From assembly GCA_004557185.1 (NCBI GenBank), contig SFEP01000027.1, positions 1 to 30,352 of the forward strand: a stretch of 30,352 nucleotides of DNA. Direction: 5' to 3'. Position numbers and translations under genes: made by a program. Numbering within the stretch: the first letter of the stretch is position 1; each line of letters begins with the position of its first letter. Below, piece after piece: positions 13,607-22,541 of the stretch. The DNA is from Bacteroidales bacterium (GTDB lineage Bacteria > Bacteroidota > Bacteroidia > Bacteroidales > Bacteroidaceae). The notes beneath the pieces are model-generated. The model had not been told where the DNA came from. It searched no databases and was given only the letters and a program-made list of their open reading frames with translations.

Positions 13607-14764
13607 TTAATTTTCTGAGAAATGTGCCTCGGGCAACCTGCGGCAGTTGTAGGTGGAGGCCATCACCTCGCCATAGGCTCCAGCCGAACGGAAGGCGATG
13701 AGGTCGCCGCGGCGGGTAAGGGGGAGCACTTCGTCGCGACTGAACACGTCGCTGCTCTCGCAGATAGGACCTACCACGTCGTAGGTTTCGGTGGCTGCGT
13801 CAGAAGCTGCCGAGAGATTCTGCGTGAAGTGGTGCGCGCCGTACATGGCGGGGCGTATGAGGTCGGTGAAGCCGGCATCGACAATGACAAAACGGCGGGC
13901 GTGGCCACACTTTACAAATGTGGTGCGTGCGATGAGCGTGCCGCACTGCGCTACCACGGAGCGGCCGAGCTCGAAATGCAACTCCTGGCCCTCACGCAAC
14001 TGGAGGCAGCGCGCAAAGAGGCTGAAGTAGGCGCTGAAGGGCGGAATAGGTTCGGCATCGGGTGCGTCGTAGTCTACACCCAGGCCGCCGCCCACATTGA
14101 TGTGGCGCGGCTGCAGACCGTGCTGCTGCAACATATCCTGCAACTCGTTGATGCGGGTGCAAAGGTGCTCGTAGACCACGAGGTCGCGTATCTGGCTGCC
14201 AATGTGGAAGTGCATGCCTTCGAAGGCGACGTGGGGCATGGCCTCGGCCTGGCGTATGGCGTCCACGAGGTCGGTCATGTCGATGCCGAATTTGTTTTCC
14301 TCCAGTCCCGTGGTGATTTTTTCATGCGTGTGGGCATCGACGTTGGGGTTGACACGGAAAGCCACGCGTGCCACCACCTGCTTGCGGGCAGCCATTTCGT
14401 TGATCACCTCGAGCTCGGGCAGGCTCTCCACGTTGAAGCAGAAGATGCCTTCGTCGAGGGCGGCGTTGATTTCCTCATCGGTCTTGCCCACGCCGGCGTA
14501 GACGATGCGGCTGGCAGGAATGCCTGCGGCACGCGCAGCCAGCACTTCGCCGCCCGAAACGCAGTCGGCACCCAAGCCGGCTTGGGCAATGGTTTGCAGG
14601 ATGCGGGGGTTGGCATTGGCCTTTACGGCATAGTGCACGTGGTAGTTGGGGTGTTCGGCCAGGCAGGCCTGTATGGTGTCGAGAGTTTCGCGCAGCAGGG
14701 CGAGGTCATAATAATAAAAAGGAGTGCGCAGCGTGGCAAACTCCTTGACGGGGAATGCAGTCAT
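13607..14764 (-). CDS. lysA: diaminopimelate decarboxylase
   Basis: The 385-residue PLP enzyme converts meso-diaminopimelate to L-lysine, the last step of lysine synthesis. The alanine-racemase-like barrel has the PLP lysine in VHYAVKANANPRIL (near residue 48), followed by the HIGSQIRD and NVGGGLGVDY segments. The C-terminal domain carries the partner active-site residues in GPICESSDVF and the AGAYGEVMASTYN ending. The length is slightly shorter than the 400-420 of many LysA proteins, as in other Bacteroidales. It lies 125 nt downstream of lysC on the minus strand, with a hairpin between them that may reduce read-through. Confidence 0.95.
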   Translation of the reverse strand: MTAFPVKEFATLRTPFYYYDLALLRETLDTIQACLAEHPNYHVHYAVKANANPRILQTIAQAGLGADCVSGGEVLAARAAGIPASRIVYAGVGKTDEEINAALDEGIFCFNVESLPELEVINEMAARKQVVARVAFRVNPNVDAHTHEKITTGLEENKFGIDMTDLVDAIRQAEAMPHVAFEGMHFHIGSQIRDLVVYEHLCTRINELQDMLQQHGLQPRHINVGGGLGVDYDAPDAEPIPPFSAYFSLFARCLQLREGQELHFELGRSVVAQCGTLIARTTFVKCGHARRFVIVDAGFTDLIRPAMYGAHHFTQNLSAASDAATETYDVVGPICESSDVFSRDEVLPLTRRGDLIAFRSAGAYGEVMASTYNCRRLPEAHFSEN

Positions 14765-14835
14765 GTCAGTATGTTGTGTTGGTATTGTAGGAAAGGGCCG
14801 CGGGCCGCAGCCCGGGGTGGGGATGCAAGAAACAG

Positions 14836-14870
14836 CAGGTGCGCCGTCGTACTGTGAGCGGGCGCACCTG
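14836..14870 (-). terminator. hairpin between lysC and lysA
   Basis: Perfect 10-bp GC-rich arms at 14836-14845 and 14861-14870 with a 15-nt loop, 20 nt after the lysC stop. It may be a partial terminator between the two lysine genes. No U tract is present. Confidence 0.5.
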
Positions 14871-14889
14871 CCGGTGTGGTTTGTAAGGG

Positions 14890-16203
14890 CTATGCAAAGA
14901 GTTTGTGGCTGAGTTCGCAGAGGGCAGCCTTCTTGTCCTGCTCCCTGACAAGGAAGGATATGTTGTGGTTGCTGCCTCCGTAACTGATCATACGCACGGG
15001 GATGGCAGCCAGCGCCTCGGCCACCTTCGACTCAAAGCCTATGTTGCCCCAGGCCAAGTCGCCCACGACGCAAATGATGCACATGTTTTCGTCAACCTCT
15101 ACGGTGCCATACTTCTTGAGGTCCTCGACGATGTCGGCCAGGTGACTGGTGTTGTCGATACTGAGCGACACACCCACCTCGCTGGTGGTGACCATATCGA
15201 TAGGCGTGCGGTGCTGCTCGAAGATTTCGAACACCTTGCGCAGAAAGCCTGTGGCAAGGAGCATGCGCGAGGATACTATCTTGATGGCGGTAATGTTGTC
15301 CTTGGCGGCTACGGCCTTGATGGTGCCCCACTGCATCTCGTTGTTGATGAGCGTGCCTGGAGCGCTGGGCTCCATGGTGTTGAGCAAGCGCACGGGCACA
15401 CCGGCATAGCGAGCCGGCTGGATGCACGTGGGGTGCAGGATTTTGGCACCGAAGTAAGCCAGTTCGGCAGCTTCCTCAAAGTTGAGCTGGCGCACGGGGG
15501 TGGTGCCGTCAACAAAGCGGGGGTCGTTGTTGTGCATGCCGTCGATGTCGGTCCATATCTGGATTTCCTCAGCACGGCGTGCAGCACCGATGAGGCAGGC
15601 CGTGTAGTCGGAGCCGCCACGTTGCAGGTTGTCGATTTCGCCCAAGTGGTTGCGACAGATGAAGCCCTGCGTGATGTAGATGTCGTAACCAGCGTGCTCG
15701 GTGAGGATGTTGTTGAGCGCCTGCTTGATGAAGGGCAGGTCGGGCTCAGCGTTGGCATCGGTACGCATGAAGTCGAGGGCAGGAATGAGGTAAACCTTGA
15801 TGCCACACTCCTTGAGGTAGTTGGTCACCATGTTGGTGCTTATCAGTTCGCCCTGCGCCAGGATTTCCTTCTCTACGGATTCGGTGTAGGCACCCATGGC
15901 CAGGTCGTGAATGTGCATGAAAATGCCGTTGACGAGCTTGCGCGTTTCGTCGAGCATCTTGCCCGTGCTGAAGAGTTCCACGAGGTGGGCGCTGTAGAGT
16001 CGGCGCAACTTGTTGACCACGTTGTTGGCAGCCTCGGGGTTGCCCTTCTTGATGTAGTCGGCAATTTCAACCAGCGAGTTGGTTGTGCCCGACATGGCCG
16101 AGAGCACCACCACTTTCTGTTCGCCGTCGGTGATGAGTTTGCAAACCTCCTTCATGCGGGCCGGTGAACCTACCGACGTACCGCCGAATTTGAGTATCTT
16201 CAT
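14890..16203 (-). CDS. lysC: aspartate kinase (monofunctional)
   Basis: The 437-residue enzyme phosphorylates L-aspartate, the first step towards lysine, methionine and threonine. The amino-acid-kinase domain begins KFGGTSVGSPARM and contains the GGSDYTACLIGAA and WTDIDGMHNNDPR segments. ACT-type regulatory sequence follows from about residue 300 (IKIVSSRMLLATGFLRKVFEIF, MVTTSEVGVSLSID), so allosteric control by lysine or threonine is likely. There is no homoserine dehydrogenase domain. It sits 40 nt downstream of the ftsE-like gene and upstream of lysA, all on the minus strand. No lysine riboswitch was recognised upstream. Confidence 0.95.
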   Translation of the reverse strand: MKILKFGGTSVGSPARMKEVCKLITDGEQKVVVLSAMSGTTNSLVEIADYIKKGNPEAANNVVNKLRRLYSAHLVELFSTGKMLDETRKLVNGIFMHIHDLAMGAYTESVEKEILAQGELISTNMVTNYLKECGIKVYLIPALDFMRTDANAEPDLPFIKQALNNILTEHAGYDIYITQGFICRNHLGEIDNLQRGGSDYTACLIGAARRAEEIQIWTDIDGMHNNDPRFVDGTTPVRQLNFEEAAELAYFGAKILHPTCIQPARYAGVPVRLLNTMEPSAPGTLINNEMQWGTIKAVAAKDNITAIKIVSSRMLLATGFLRKVFEIFEQHRTPIDMVTTSEVGVSLSIDNTSHLADIVEDLKKYGTVEVDENMCIICVVGDLAWGNIGFESKVAEALAAIPVRMISYGGSNHNISFLVREQDKKAALCELSHKLFA

Positions 16204-16243
16204 GTGTATATGCTTTGTGGAATATTTTGTTTGTCAATGGGGT

Positions 16244-17116
16244 TTATTCGGCAGCCTTCGCTTCGGCACTCTCGGGGAGGATGGCTTCGCTTTCGGGAGC
16301 TATGGAAGCCTCATCGGCAACGGGTGTTTCGGACGCGGTAGCGGGCTGCGATGCTTCGGCCGCGGCGGCAACTTCCTCGGCAGCAGTTTCATGGGCTACC
16401 GTGTCGGCCAACTGGGCTTCGGGCTCGAGCATGTCTAGTTCGATGGCTTTGTTGTATTCCAGCGTTACGTCGCTGATGGTGCCGTTTTCGCAGCGGTACA
16501 CAATGCCTGGATGGTTGGAGATGAGGTTGAGGTTGTGGGTAACCATCACCACGGCGGATCCCTGGTCGCGTGCGGTGAAGAGTATCTGCATGATTTTCTC
16601 GGTGGTCTCTGCGTCGAGGTTGCCTGTGGGCTCGTCGGCCAATATCACCTTGGGGTGGTTGAGCAGGGCGCGGGCTATGCACACACGCTGCTGCTCGCCG
16701 CCCGAGAGTTCGTGGGGGAAGTAGGGACGTTTGTCCTGCAGCCCCACCGCCTGCAGCACTTCCTCGATGCGGGCATCGCAGGCCTTGCGTTTCCAGCCCG
16801 TGGCACGAAGCACAAAGCGCAGGTTCTGCTCCACGGTCATCTCGTCGATGAGACGGAAGTTCTGGAACACCACGCCCAGTTCGCGGCGCAGTGCCGGCAG
16901 ATGCTTCGTTTTGAGCTTGCGCAGGTTGTGGCCCAGCACCGTGGCCTCGCCGCTCTCAATGGGCAACTCGGCATACAGGCTCTTGAGCAGCGTGCTCTTG
17001 CCCGACCCTACGCGGCCAGTGATATAGATAAAATCGTTCTCCTCCACGCGCAGGTTCACGTGTTCAAGCACACTGTGTCCCTCCTGCTGTAGCGATACGT
17101 CTTCGTATGTAATCAT
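16244..17116 (-). CDS. ftsE: FtsE-type ABC transporter ATP-binding protein with long acidic tail
   Basis: Residues 1-220 form an FtsE-like ATPase that, with membrane partner FtsX, controls peptidoglycan hydrolases at the division site. Walker A is GRVGSGKSTLLKS (near 34), the Q-loop GVVFQNFRLID, signature LSGGEQQR, Walker B VILADEPTGNLD and the H-loop VMVTHN. The last 70 residues are an Ala/Glu/Pro/Ser-rich low-complexity tail (AHETAAEEVAAAAEASQP onward), which most FtsE proteins lack. No ftsX is next to it. It is the first gene of an ftsE-lysC(-lysA) run. FtsE is the best match, but a LolD-like exporter role cannot be excluded. Confidence 0.85.
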   Translation of the reverse strand: MITYEDVSLQQEGHSVLEHVNLRVEENDFIYITGRVGSGKSTLLKSLYAELPIESGEATVLGHNLRKLKTKHLPALRRELGVVFQNFRLIDEMTVEQNLRFVLRATGWKRKACDARIEEVLQAVGLQDKRPYFPHELSGGEQQRVCIARALLNHPKVILADEPTGNLDAETTEKIMQILFTARDQGSAVVMVTHNLNLISNHPGIVYRCENGTISDVTLEYNKAIELDMLEPEAQLADTVAHETAAEEVAAAAEASQPATASETPVADEASIAPESEAILPESAEAKAAE

Positions 17117-17254
17117 GGGTGATTATGTGTCTATGGCTTGTTTTGCTAAGAATGCCAGTGCGCGACGCCAGGCCTTGGGGCGGCTGTATATAATATAATA
17201 AGGAGTGGCTACTGCCTTCTGCCCCACCCTGCCCCAAGACATGCGGCCTTCACG

Positions 17255-19036
17255 TTAATCCAACTTGAGCACGGCGAGGAAGGCCTTTTGCGGCACCTGT
17301 ACGTTGCCAATCTCCTTCATACGCTTTTTGCCTCGCTTCTGTTTTTCGAGGAGTTTGCGCTTACGGCTGATGTCGCCGCCGTAGCACTTGGCGGTTACGT
17401 CCTTGCGCACCTGCTTCACGGTTTCGCGTGCTATGATTTTGGCTCCGATGGCAGCCTGTATGGCGATGTCGAACTGCTGGCGGGGCAACAGTTCCTTCAG
17501 CTTTTCGCACATGCGGCGGCCGAAGTACACCGAGTTGTCGACGTGCGTCAGCGTGGAGAGGGCGTCCACAGGCTCGCCGTTGAGCAGGATGTCGAGTTTC
17601 ACAAGTTTCGACGGGCGGAAGCCGATGGGGTGATAGTCGAAGGAGGCGTAGCCCTTGGATATGGACTTGAGCTTGTCGTAGAAGTCGATGACGATTTCGG
17701 CCAGGGGCATGTCGTAATGCAGTTCCACGCGGTCGCCGGCAACATACTCCTGCTTCACCAGTTCGCCACGCTTGCCCAGGCACAGCGTCATGATGCCGCC
17801 AATGTAGTCGGTGCGCGTGATGATGGAGGCACGGATGTAGGGTTCCTCAATGTGGTCAATCTCCGTGGCGTCGGGCATGCCAGCGGGGTTATGCACTTCC
17901 TTCATTTCATGGTGCTTGTCGTAGACCTGATAGCTCACGTTGGGCACAGTGGTGATGACGTTCATATTGAACTCGCGGTCGAGCCTTTCCTGAATGATCT
18001 CCATGTGCAGCAGCCCCAGGAAGCCGCAGCGGAAGCCAAAGCCTAACGCTACCGACGACTCGGGCTGGAAGGTGAGCGAGGCGTCGTTGAGTTGCAACTT
18101 CTCAAGACTGGCACGCAGTTGCTCGAAGTCCTCGGTCTCGATGGGATAGACGCCGGCAAAAACCATGGGCTTCACTTCCTCGAAACCCGAAATGGCCTCG
18201 GCGCAGGGATTGGCAGCGGCGGTAATGGTGTCGCCCACCTTGACCTCGGTGGCGGTCTTGATGCCGCTCACAATGTAACCCACGTCGCCGCAACGCAGTT
18301 CGCGCTTGGGCATGAGGTCCATTTTGAGCACCCCCACCTCGTCGGCGTGATACTGCTTCTGGGTGTTCACAAAGAGCACGTCCTCGTCCTTGCGTATGCA
18401 GCCGTTCACAATCTTGTAGTAGGCAATGATGCCGCGAAAGGGATTGAACACGGAGTCGAAGATGAGCGCCTGGAGCGGTGCATCGGGGTTGCCCTTGGGG
18501 GCCGGAATGCGCTCCACCACGGCACGCAGAATGTCCTCCACACCCTCACCCGTGCGGCCCGAAGCGCGGATGATGTCCTCGCGGCTGCAGCCCAGCAGGT
18601 CGATGATTTCGTCCTCCACCACTTCGGGCATGGAGTTCATCATGTCGCACTTGCTGAGCACGGGTATGATTTCCAAGTTGTGGTCGATGGCCATGTAGAG
18701 GTTCGATATGGTTTGCGCCTGCACCCCTTGTGTGGAGTCCACCAGCAGCAGGCAGCCCTCGCAGGCGGCAATGCTGCGCGACACCTCGTAGGCAAAGTCC
18801 ACGTGCCCCGGCGTGTCGATGAGGTTGAGCGTGTAGTCTTCGCCATCGAGGCGGTAGTTCATCTGTATGGCGTGGCTCTTGATGGTAATGCCGCGCTCGC
18901 GTTCCAGGTCCATATCGTCGAGCATCTGCCCCTCCGTCACCTTGATGGTTTGCGTAAATTCAAGCAGACGGTCGGCCAACGTGCTTTTACCGTGGTCGAT
19001 GTGGGCTATGATGCAGAAATTGCGAATGTGTTGCAT
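17255..19036 (-). CDS. lepA: elongation factor 4 (LepA)
   Basis: The 593-residue translational GTPase binds ribosomes and affects translocation or initiation under stress. The start MQHIRNFCIIAHIDHGKST contains the P-loop and is the normal LepA start; the 34 codons before it (to 19138) are unlike the family and were left out. DTPGHVDF (G3) and SKCDMM (G4) are present. The EF-G-like domains follow, and the C-terminal LepA domain ends AKCYGGDISRKRKLLEKQKRGKKRM, the positively charged tail of the family. The length is normal. It is a single-gene unit with a TAACTTTG promoter box at 19203-19196 and a leader of about 150 nt. Confidence 0.97.
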   Translation of the reverse strand: MQHIRNFCIIAHIDHGKSTLADRLLEFTQTIKVTEGQMLDDMDLERERGITIKSHAIQMNYRLDGEDYTLNLIDTPGHVDFAYEVSRSIAACEGCLLLVDSTQGVQAQTISNLYMAIDHNLEIIPVLSKCDMMNSMPEVVEDEIIDLLGCSREDIIRASGRTGEGVEDILRAVVERIPAPKGNPDAPLQALIFDSVFNPFRGIIAYYKIVNGCIRKDEDVLFVNTQKQYHADEVGVLKMDLMPKRELRCGDVGYIVSGIKTATEVKVGDTITAAANPCAEAISGFEEVKPMVFAGVYPIETEDFEQLRASLEKLQLNDASLTFQPESSVALGFGFRCGFLGLLHMEIIQERLDREFNMNVITTVPNVSYQVYDKHHEMKEVHNPAGMPDATEIDHIEEPYIRASIITRTDYIGGIMTLCLGKRGELVKQEYVAGDRVELHYDMPLAEIVIDFYDKLKSISKGYASFDYHPIGFRPSKLVKLDILLNGEPVDALSTLTHVDNSVYFGRRMCEKLKELLPRQQFDIAIQAAIGAKIIARETVKQVRKDVTAKCYGGDISRKRKLLEKQKRGKKRMKEIGNVQVPQKAFLAVLKLD

Positions 19037-19195
19037 GGGCAAGGGATGTGTGTAGATATGTGTGGATGCGCCGCCGCAAAGCGCGGTGCTGGCACCGTGG
19101 TTGCGACATAAGGAAGTGGGGAGCAACGGGCAAAACATGCTCCGCTAAGGTTGTAAGTGATAAAAAGATACGTCCTTATGCCGTTTCACCGCGTG

Positions 19196-19203
19196 CAAAG
19201 TTA
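19196..19203 (-). promoter_or_regulatory. -7 box of lepA
   Basis: TAACTTTG on the minus strand fits TAnnTTTG; the transcript would start near 19190. Confidence 0.5.
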
Positions 19204-19563
19204 CGTAAAAAACAGACAAAGCATGTACACCTGCACATGTTTCATAGGCTATCATCACCGTTTTAGGCACACCGTGGGGCTAAAAAGTGACGAAAACACA
19301 CTGGGGAGGCAGAAGTCCGCGCCTTTCCACTGCGCGCCGCGCCCCTTGGCCCCATGCAGCGTGGTGTGCTCCATTTTGTGAACGACCACAGTCGCCGCCC
19401 GCCCCACTCCTTGTTGAGATGGGCTCGATTGCGAAGCAAACCACCGTTTGGGGGCGGCACGCCCTACCCTCTGACAAGCGGAGACGGAGGAGTTGGGAAG
19501 CACGCCGTGGAACTTATATAAGACGTACGGCGCACGAGATTATTTTCAGGAAAAACATCCACG

Positions 19564-19648
19564 CTTGAAAAAAAATTTTCCAAGGCTTGAAAAAATTTTT
19601 TCCTGCCTTGACAAAAAATTTTCAAGGCTTGACAAAAAATTTTCACGG
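19564..19648. repeat. four tandem AT-rich palindromic units (array C)
   Basis: Units of 22, 21, 21 and 21 bp occupy 19564-19585, 19586-19606, 19607-19627 and 19628-19648. Each starts CTTGA, has an A-run then T-run centre and ends near CAAGG, so each can form a hairpin. Copy number and unit length match the GC-rich arrays at 9386 and 26776, but neither the unit nor the flanks are related in sequence. A CTTGAAAAAG near 19664 may be a decayed fifth half-unit. Confidence 0.85.
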
Positions 19649-19925
19649 CATGCCGATTTTCTTGAAAAAGATGTAGAACGGCGAGAGTGCCTTGCCGTAC
19701 CGTTTCCGAGTGGAGAAACGTCTGGCGCACCAGCCATCAGCGCGGCATGTGGCCACGAGTTTCCGCCTTGCAAAAACCACTTCGCGGCATGGTGAAAGAG
19801 GCGCACTTCTCCTGCACATTATCACATCCTGATAGGGTGATCGCTAAGGCCATAAGTACCGCTGTAACTGGTTTGTTCATGGAATATAATACTTTTGGGG
19901 GTTGTAACTTGTTCTCTGTTTCGTC

Positions 19926-20834
19926 TCACCGTTTGAATACGGTATTGTCTTCGGTTATGCCACTGAAGAAGGAGCGCATTTCCAGCATGGGTTCTACGCT
20001 AAAGCCAGCGCCCTCCTGTTTCAGCACAAACAGCAACTGGCCTTTCTGCAGGTGCTCGGGCGAAATGAAGTCGCCGTTGGAACCAGCCTCAACCTTGAAG
20101 TCCCCAAGGTAAATGCGAAGCGTACGGACTCCCCCATCCTCGTAAGCTTCGCCGCGCACACGCCCCGTAAGAATACCCAAAAAGAAGTCGAAGCGCCCCA
20201 TGTCGTCCTCATCACCCAGCATGAGGTGAATGCTGCCGTCGAAGCGGTTGCCACCTGAGGGGGCAAGGGAAAGTAACGCCTGCGCATTGCATGTGCGGTA
20301 CATTTCGCCCGAGATAGTGTATTCGCCCATCCAAATATTGGCCTGCTCGTTCTCCGTATTATTCTCCTCCTCAGGCGCGACATCTTCAACGACGCTGGTC
20401 ACCTCATGGCTCTCGCTTGAGGCGCAGGAGTCCACCGCCACCGCCACGGTTTCAGCAGGCAGGTATGGTTCCTCAGTGTGCGAGTTACCGAACATAAATG
20501 CAAAGGCTATGACGAGCGAAACGAAGACCACTGCGATGAGCATACTCAAGAGTGCCTTGGTGCTCACGCCCTCACCACCACGCTGCGGCGCTCCCTGCGT
20601 GGCAGGCTGGGCTACGGTTTCATTGAATACGACCCGTCCGCGATTGTCCATAGGCAAGGGGGGAGCATCAGGGCCCAACTCCTCAGCCGCTTGCGCAGGC
20701 TGGACGCTCTCGCTTACAGGCTGGGCTGCATGCAACACTTTGGCCTTTTCCGCCTCTACTTCCTCCTTGGTTAATACACCTGCCTCGTAGAGTTTCTTCA
20801 GCTCCATGAGTTTTTCTATGGTTTTCAGTTCCAT
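19926..20834 (-). CDS. SHOCT-motif membrane protein with extracytoplasmic domain (302 aa)
   Basis: Residues 5-34 are a SHOCT-like helical hairpin (KLMELKKLYEAGVLTKEEVEAEK). A Pro/Ala-rich linker leads to one membrane helix (about 94-115), and then about 185 residues outside the cytoplasm, with an acidic linker followed by a domain that has MGEYTISGEMY near residue 169. The C-terminal domain is not recognised. SHOCT usually sits at protein C-termini and is thought to mediate oligomerisation or assembly; here it is N-terminal and cytoplasmic. The gene follows the preceding SHOCT gene with a one-base gap, so the two are translated from one transcript. No enzymatic motif is visible. Confidence 0.8.
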   Translation of the reverse strand: MELKTIEKLMELKKLYEAGVLTKEEVEAEKAKVLHAAQPVSESVQPAQAAEELGPDAPPLPMDNRGRVVFNETVAQPATQGAPQRGGEGVSTKALLSMLIAVVFVSLVIAFAFMFGNSHTEEPYLPAETVAVAVDSCASSESHEVTSVVEDVAPEEENNTENEQANIWMGEYTISGEMYRTCNAQALLSLAPSGGNRFDGSIHLMLGDEDDMGRFDFFLGILTGRVRGEAYEDGGVRTLRIYLGDFKVEAGSNGDFISPEHLQKGQLLFVLKQEGAGFSVEPMLEMRSFFSGITEDNTVFKR

Positions 20835-20835
20835 G

Positions 20836-21294
20836 TTAGAGTTGAAGAGAGGAAATTAGATTAACAATGTTCATAAATAGATAATACAATGTGATGAGAC
20901 CCACAACTACCACACACGGCATCCTGTATCTTTTATCCTGCACTGCCAGTGCCGGCAGAAGGTTGCTTGCTGTGGATAGCAGTAGCAAAGCCCAAAAGAC
21001 GGGGGAGAATGAGTCGATGACGTCAGCCCTCATCAACAGTTCACGCAGCAGGCTTGTAACCACAAATATGGCCGCCCATAACAAGAGGGCGTTTTGTCCA
21101 TTTTTCGATTGGATGCTCGTCACAGGCTGAGCCACAGGTGCGGGCTTCCTATTTATTGGTTCTGGCTGCATCCTTTTCAGCTCGTCATTGTTTAGAATAG
21201 TTCTTTTTTGTGCTTCGAACTCTTCGGCTGTAAGCACACCTTCGTCAAGTAACCACTTCAAAGTTTTAAGGCTGTCGATAGTTTGCTGTTGCAT
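20836..21294 (-). CDS. SHOCT-motif integral membrane protein (152 aa)
   Basis: The N-terminal SHOCT-like motif spans residues 5-34 (LKTLKWLLDEGVLTAEEFEAQK). A Pro-rich linker follows and then three hydrophobic segments (about 69-86, 99-118, 125-147). There is no signal peptide or catalytic motif. It is the middle gene of a three-gene minus-strand cassette, 12 nt after the PH-domain gene and 1 nt before the 302-residue protein. The shared motif suggests the three products bind one another through their SHOCT helices. Its biochemical role is unknown. Confidence 0.8.
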   Translation of the reverse strand: MQQQTIDSLKTLKWLLDEGVLTAEEFEAQKRTILNNDELKRMQPEPINRKPAPVAQPVTSIQSKNGQNALLLWAAIFVVTSLLRELLMRADVIDSFSPVFWALLLLSTASNLLPALAVQDKRYRMPCVVVVGLITLYYLFMNIVNLISSLQL

Positions 21295-21306
21295 GATATA
21301 ATAGAT

Positions 21307-22008
21307 TTAAGCGTTAAGTATTTTCTTCTTTTCAGCATCAAACTCCTCTTGCGTCAGTATGCCTGCATCAAGGAGCGACTTAAGTTTAAGCAAGCTCTCA
21401 CTTTTCTCCGTTATACCACCCTTCGCTTGAGTAGGAGCGCTACTGGTCTGCTGAACGTTAACATCAGCATTTCTGCGAATAAAATCCACATCAGGCTTCA
21501 TGTTGAAGCCGTCATTGATATGAGTTGGGATATAGGTTCCCAGCACATTCTGGAAAGCTTTTCTGAAATCAAATGGGGCGTCGATGCACTTAAGATTGCA
21601 GATGGTTGAGCCAGTACCCTTGATGCTTACTTGACCAGCATCAAACAACCTACTGACAATATCTTGGTCCACCGATATGGTTTCGACCTTCGTCAAATTC
21701 AGTTCAAGGGTTGTTCGGGAAATGACTCCCGTCTTGATGATAAGCCTTTGGTTGGTGATAGCAAACTCGTCGGTTTGTGTCCTGATGAACGTATAAATTA
21801 GAATCCACACACCGAGCAGAAAAACAGCACAGGGGAACCCCATATCGTTTGTTTCCCCATATGAGGTTTCTTGTTGTAACGCCAAAAGAAGCGGTGCGGA
21901 CAGGAAAAGAAAAGCAATAACTGGAAGAATCCAGATACACCAACTGTAATGCGCCTCGAATACGACATGTTCTTCCTTGGTAAGATGAGATTGTACGTAG
22001 TTGCCCAT
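21307..22008 (-). CDS. bacterial PH-domain (bPH2/DUF304-like) membrane protein with C-terminal SHOCT
   Basis: From ATG 22008 (MGNYVQSHLTKEE) the protein has 233 residues. Two membrane helices lie at about 22-44 and 57-76. A bPH2-like domain follows (TQTDEFAITNQRLIIKTGVI, then VSIKGTGSTICNLKCIDAP near 127-145), as in YdbT/YokE-type proteins. After a Gln/Thr-rich linker, residues 205-233 are a canonical C-terminal SHOCT (LLKLKSLLDAGILTQEEF). The longer frame to 22104 adds an unrelated N-terminus and was rejected. It leads the three-gene SHOCT cassette. PH domains of this type are found in membrane-associated stress proteins; the ligand here is unknown. Confidence 0.85.
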   Translation of the reverse strand: MGNYVQSHLTKEEHVVFEAHYSWCIWILPVIAFLFLSAPLLLALQQETSYGETNDMGFPCAVFLLGVWILIYTFIRTQTDEFAITNQRLIIKTGVISRTTLELNLTKVETISVDQDIVSRLFDAGQVSIKGTGSTICNLKCIDAPFDFRKAFQNVLGTYIPTHINDGFNMKPDVDFIRRNADVNVQQTSSAPTQAKGGITEKSESLLKLKSLLDAGILTQEEFDAEKKKILNA

Positions 22009-22541
22009 ATCGACTAAAAAACGTTGTGCCGATACGCTCCATCTACACGGCGGTATTCCTATTATATACAAGAAAAGATGGAGCGTCATAACTGCCCATC
22101 CCAAGCTAGGTGTCTGGAAATACCCACAAAACGAATGTTCAGAAACTACAGCCCCATCCCTGTGTCAGATATGTAAGGGTACAATAAAGGCTGTACCGAA
22201 CAGATCTACGCACAGAGAGGGCATACGATTAGCCTCTATCCTTGGTTTTGTAGCTTGAGTTTTCCAGACTTTAGCTTGACGGGATAAAGAAATATATGCC
22301 TTCTCTTGACCGATTGGCTATTCTCCACACGGTAGCGAAGCCTCCAATCAGCAGTGGCAAAGGAATGAAAAATATCTGAAAGAAGTGAAAGCCCTCCCAT
22401 GGAAAATGAAGAAAACAGGGCTCTTTTGACTAAAAAGCCGCCTTAGCACGTGACAATAGAACCAGCCGCGCCGCAGGAAATGCATCCTTGCGGCGCGGCT
22501 GAAACCGAAAAAACGGAGGTTAAATGAAAAGAAGGGGCACG
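22009..22541. other. 533-nt gap between the SHOCT cassette and recF
   Basis: It contains the recF terminator hairpin (22463-22501). On the minus strand a 53-codon open stretch (22429-22271) without a start codon reads like a membrane segment (WEGFHFFQIFFIPLPLLIGG) and may be a gene remnant. No promoter matching TAnnTTTG was seen for the cassette start at 22008. The rest shows nothing I can support. Confidence 0.35.
22463..22501 (-). terminator. hairpin after recF
   Basis: Perfect 13-bp GC-rich arms at 22463-22475 and 22489-22501 with a 13-nt loop, about 40 nt beyond the recF stop on the minus strand. Confidence 0.7.

Larger units (their letters stand above)
19140..19925. other. gene-free region between lepA and the SHOCT cassette
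   Basis: This holds the lepA promoter box (19196-19203), a GC-rich stretch (about 19290-19500) whose overlapping open frames in several registers look like shadows of an unidentified repeat, and an AT-rich array of four palindromes (19564-19648). From 19650 to 19925 I see no gene, although TACTTTTG near 19889 on the plus strand resembles a -7 box pointing into the end of a minus-strand gene. Confidence 0.5.

Noticed and set aside
14765..16243. Lysine riboswitch for lysC/lysA
   Set aside because: The intergenic gaps of 125 and 40 nt are too short and lack the conserved core; only a simple hairpin is present.
19255..19503. Minus-strand frame with overlapping open frames in other registers over a GC-rich stretch
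   Set aside because: All registers are open because the stretch is GC-rich; there is no start signal, promoter or family motif. It may be a dispersed repeat, but no second copy is visible in this window.
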